Shown: positions 6,592 through 6,649 of the stretch, one piece after another | Layout: every line of letters starts with the position of its first letter | How positions within the stretch are numbered: the first letter of the stretch is position 1 | Source of the DNA: Burkholderiales bacterium | GTDB taxonomy: Bacteria > Pseudomonadota > Gammaproteobacteria > Burkholderiales > SHXO01 | DNA: 6,649 nt | Assembly (NCBI GenBank): GCA_026125625.1 | Contig: JAHCKU010000178.1 | Location: 1-6,649, forward strand | Direction: 5' to 3' | Program-made: the position numbers and the translations under genes | Notes under the pieces: generated by a model | The model's input: only the letters and a program-made list of their open reading frames with translations | Database searches by the model: none | What the model was told of the DNA's origin: nothing

Positions 6592-6649
6592 ATGCGGCAA
6601 GCGAACGCACTGACTATCGACGTCGAAGACTACTTTCAGGTCTCGGCGT
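6592..6649 (+). CDS. XrtA-system polysaccharide deacetylase, N-terminal fragment (cut by window end)
   Basis: Nineteen codons are visible, starting MRQANALTIDVEDYFQVSA. The LTIDVEDYFQVSA segment is the hallmark N-terminus of the XrtA-associated NodB-type polysaccharide deacetylases (TIGR03006/DUF3473-like). There the Asp of TIDVED takes the place of the catalytic TFDD motif of classical NodB enzymes. Such enzymes remove N-acetyl groups from amino-sugar polymers. This position directly after the epimerase is the usual one in these operons. The 28-base gap before it holds no terminator; a weak GGA at 6573-6575 is the only purine-rich element and is far from the start. Most of the gene lies outside the window, so intactness cannot be judged. 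Confidence 0.85.
   Translation, partial: MRQANALTIDVEDYFQVSA

Noticed and set aside
5352..6593. 413-codon open frame on the - strand covering the whole epimerase gene
   Set aside because: It mirrors the + strand gene in a GC-rich genome where stop codons are rare on the complement. Its His/Arg/Gln-rich translation resembles no family I know, and the + strand frame has all the epimerase motifs.

Overview
The window is one arm of an exopolysaccharide (EPS) biosynthesis operon of the kind that accompanies the exosortase A (XrtA)/PEP-CTERM sorting system in Gram-negative bacteria. The DNA is GC-rich with strong G/C preference at third codon positions. It encodes an outer-membrane beta-barrel with a signal peptide, so the host is diderm. 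The gene families and their order point to a beta- or gammaproteobacterium, but I cannot name a genus from the sequence.

Layout: every real gene is on the + strand and they are nearly contiguous. (1) The first 30 bases are the last nine codons and stop of an upstream gene, probably the Wza-like polysaccharide export protein normally found there. (2) 74-1657 is an inner-membrane polysaccharide chain-length determinant. (3) 1667-2764 is a free-standing BY-type tyrosine autokinase with a C-terminal tyrosine cluster. (4) 2775-4352 is a PEP-CTERM-system-associated outer-membrane beta-barrel of unknown function. (5) 4363-5406 is an ExeA-like AAA ATPase of the XrtA-associated type. (6) 5403-6563 is a non-hydrolysing UDP-GlcNAc 2-epimerase (wecB-like). 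(7) From 6592 the window runs into the first 19 codons of an XrtA-type polysaccharide deacetylase.

How they work together (inference from the families): the epimerase supplies UDP-ManNAc as a sugar precursor. The chain-length protein and its split kinase partner control polymer length and export across the inner membrane, through cycles of tyrosine phosphorylation. The upstream export protein, and possibly the beta-barrel, handle the outer-membrane step. The deacetylase trims N-acetyl groups from the polymer. The role of the AAA ATPase is not established. The exosortase, its PEP-CTERM substrates and the PrsK/PrsR regulators that often accompany these loci are not in this window.

Gaps between genes are 43, 9, 10, 10, -4 (or -1) and 28 bases. 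Two Shine-Dalgarno sequences overlap the upstream stop codon, and the ATPase and epimerase genes overlap, so translational coupling is likely. I found no internal promoter, terminator, RNA gene, CRISPR array, insertion sequence or sizeable repeat. The system type is already known. The less usual points are details of the kinase (a Walker A' Asp-to-Glu change, a long disordered N-terminal region, a PVLGAL motif shared with the chain-length protein) and two conserved but functionally uncharacterised proteins.
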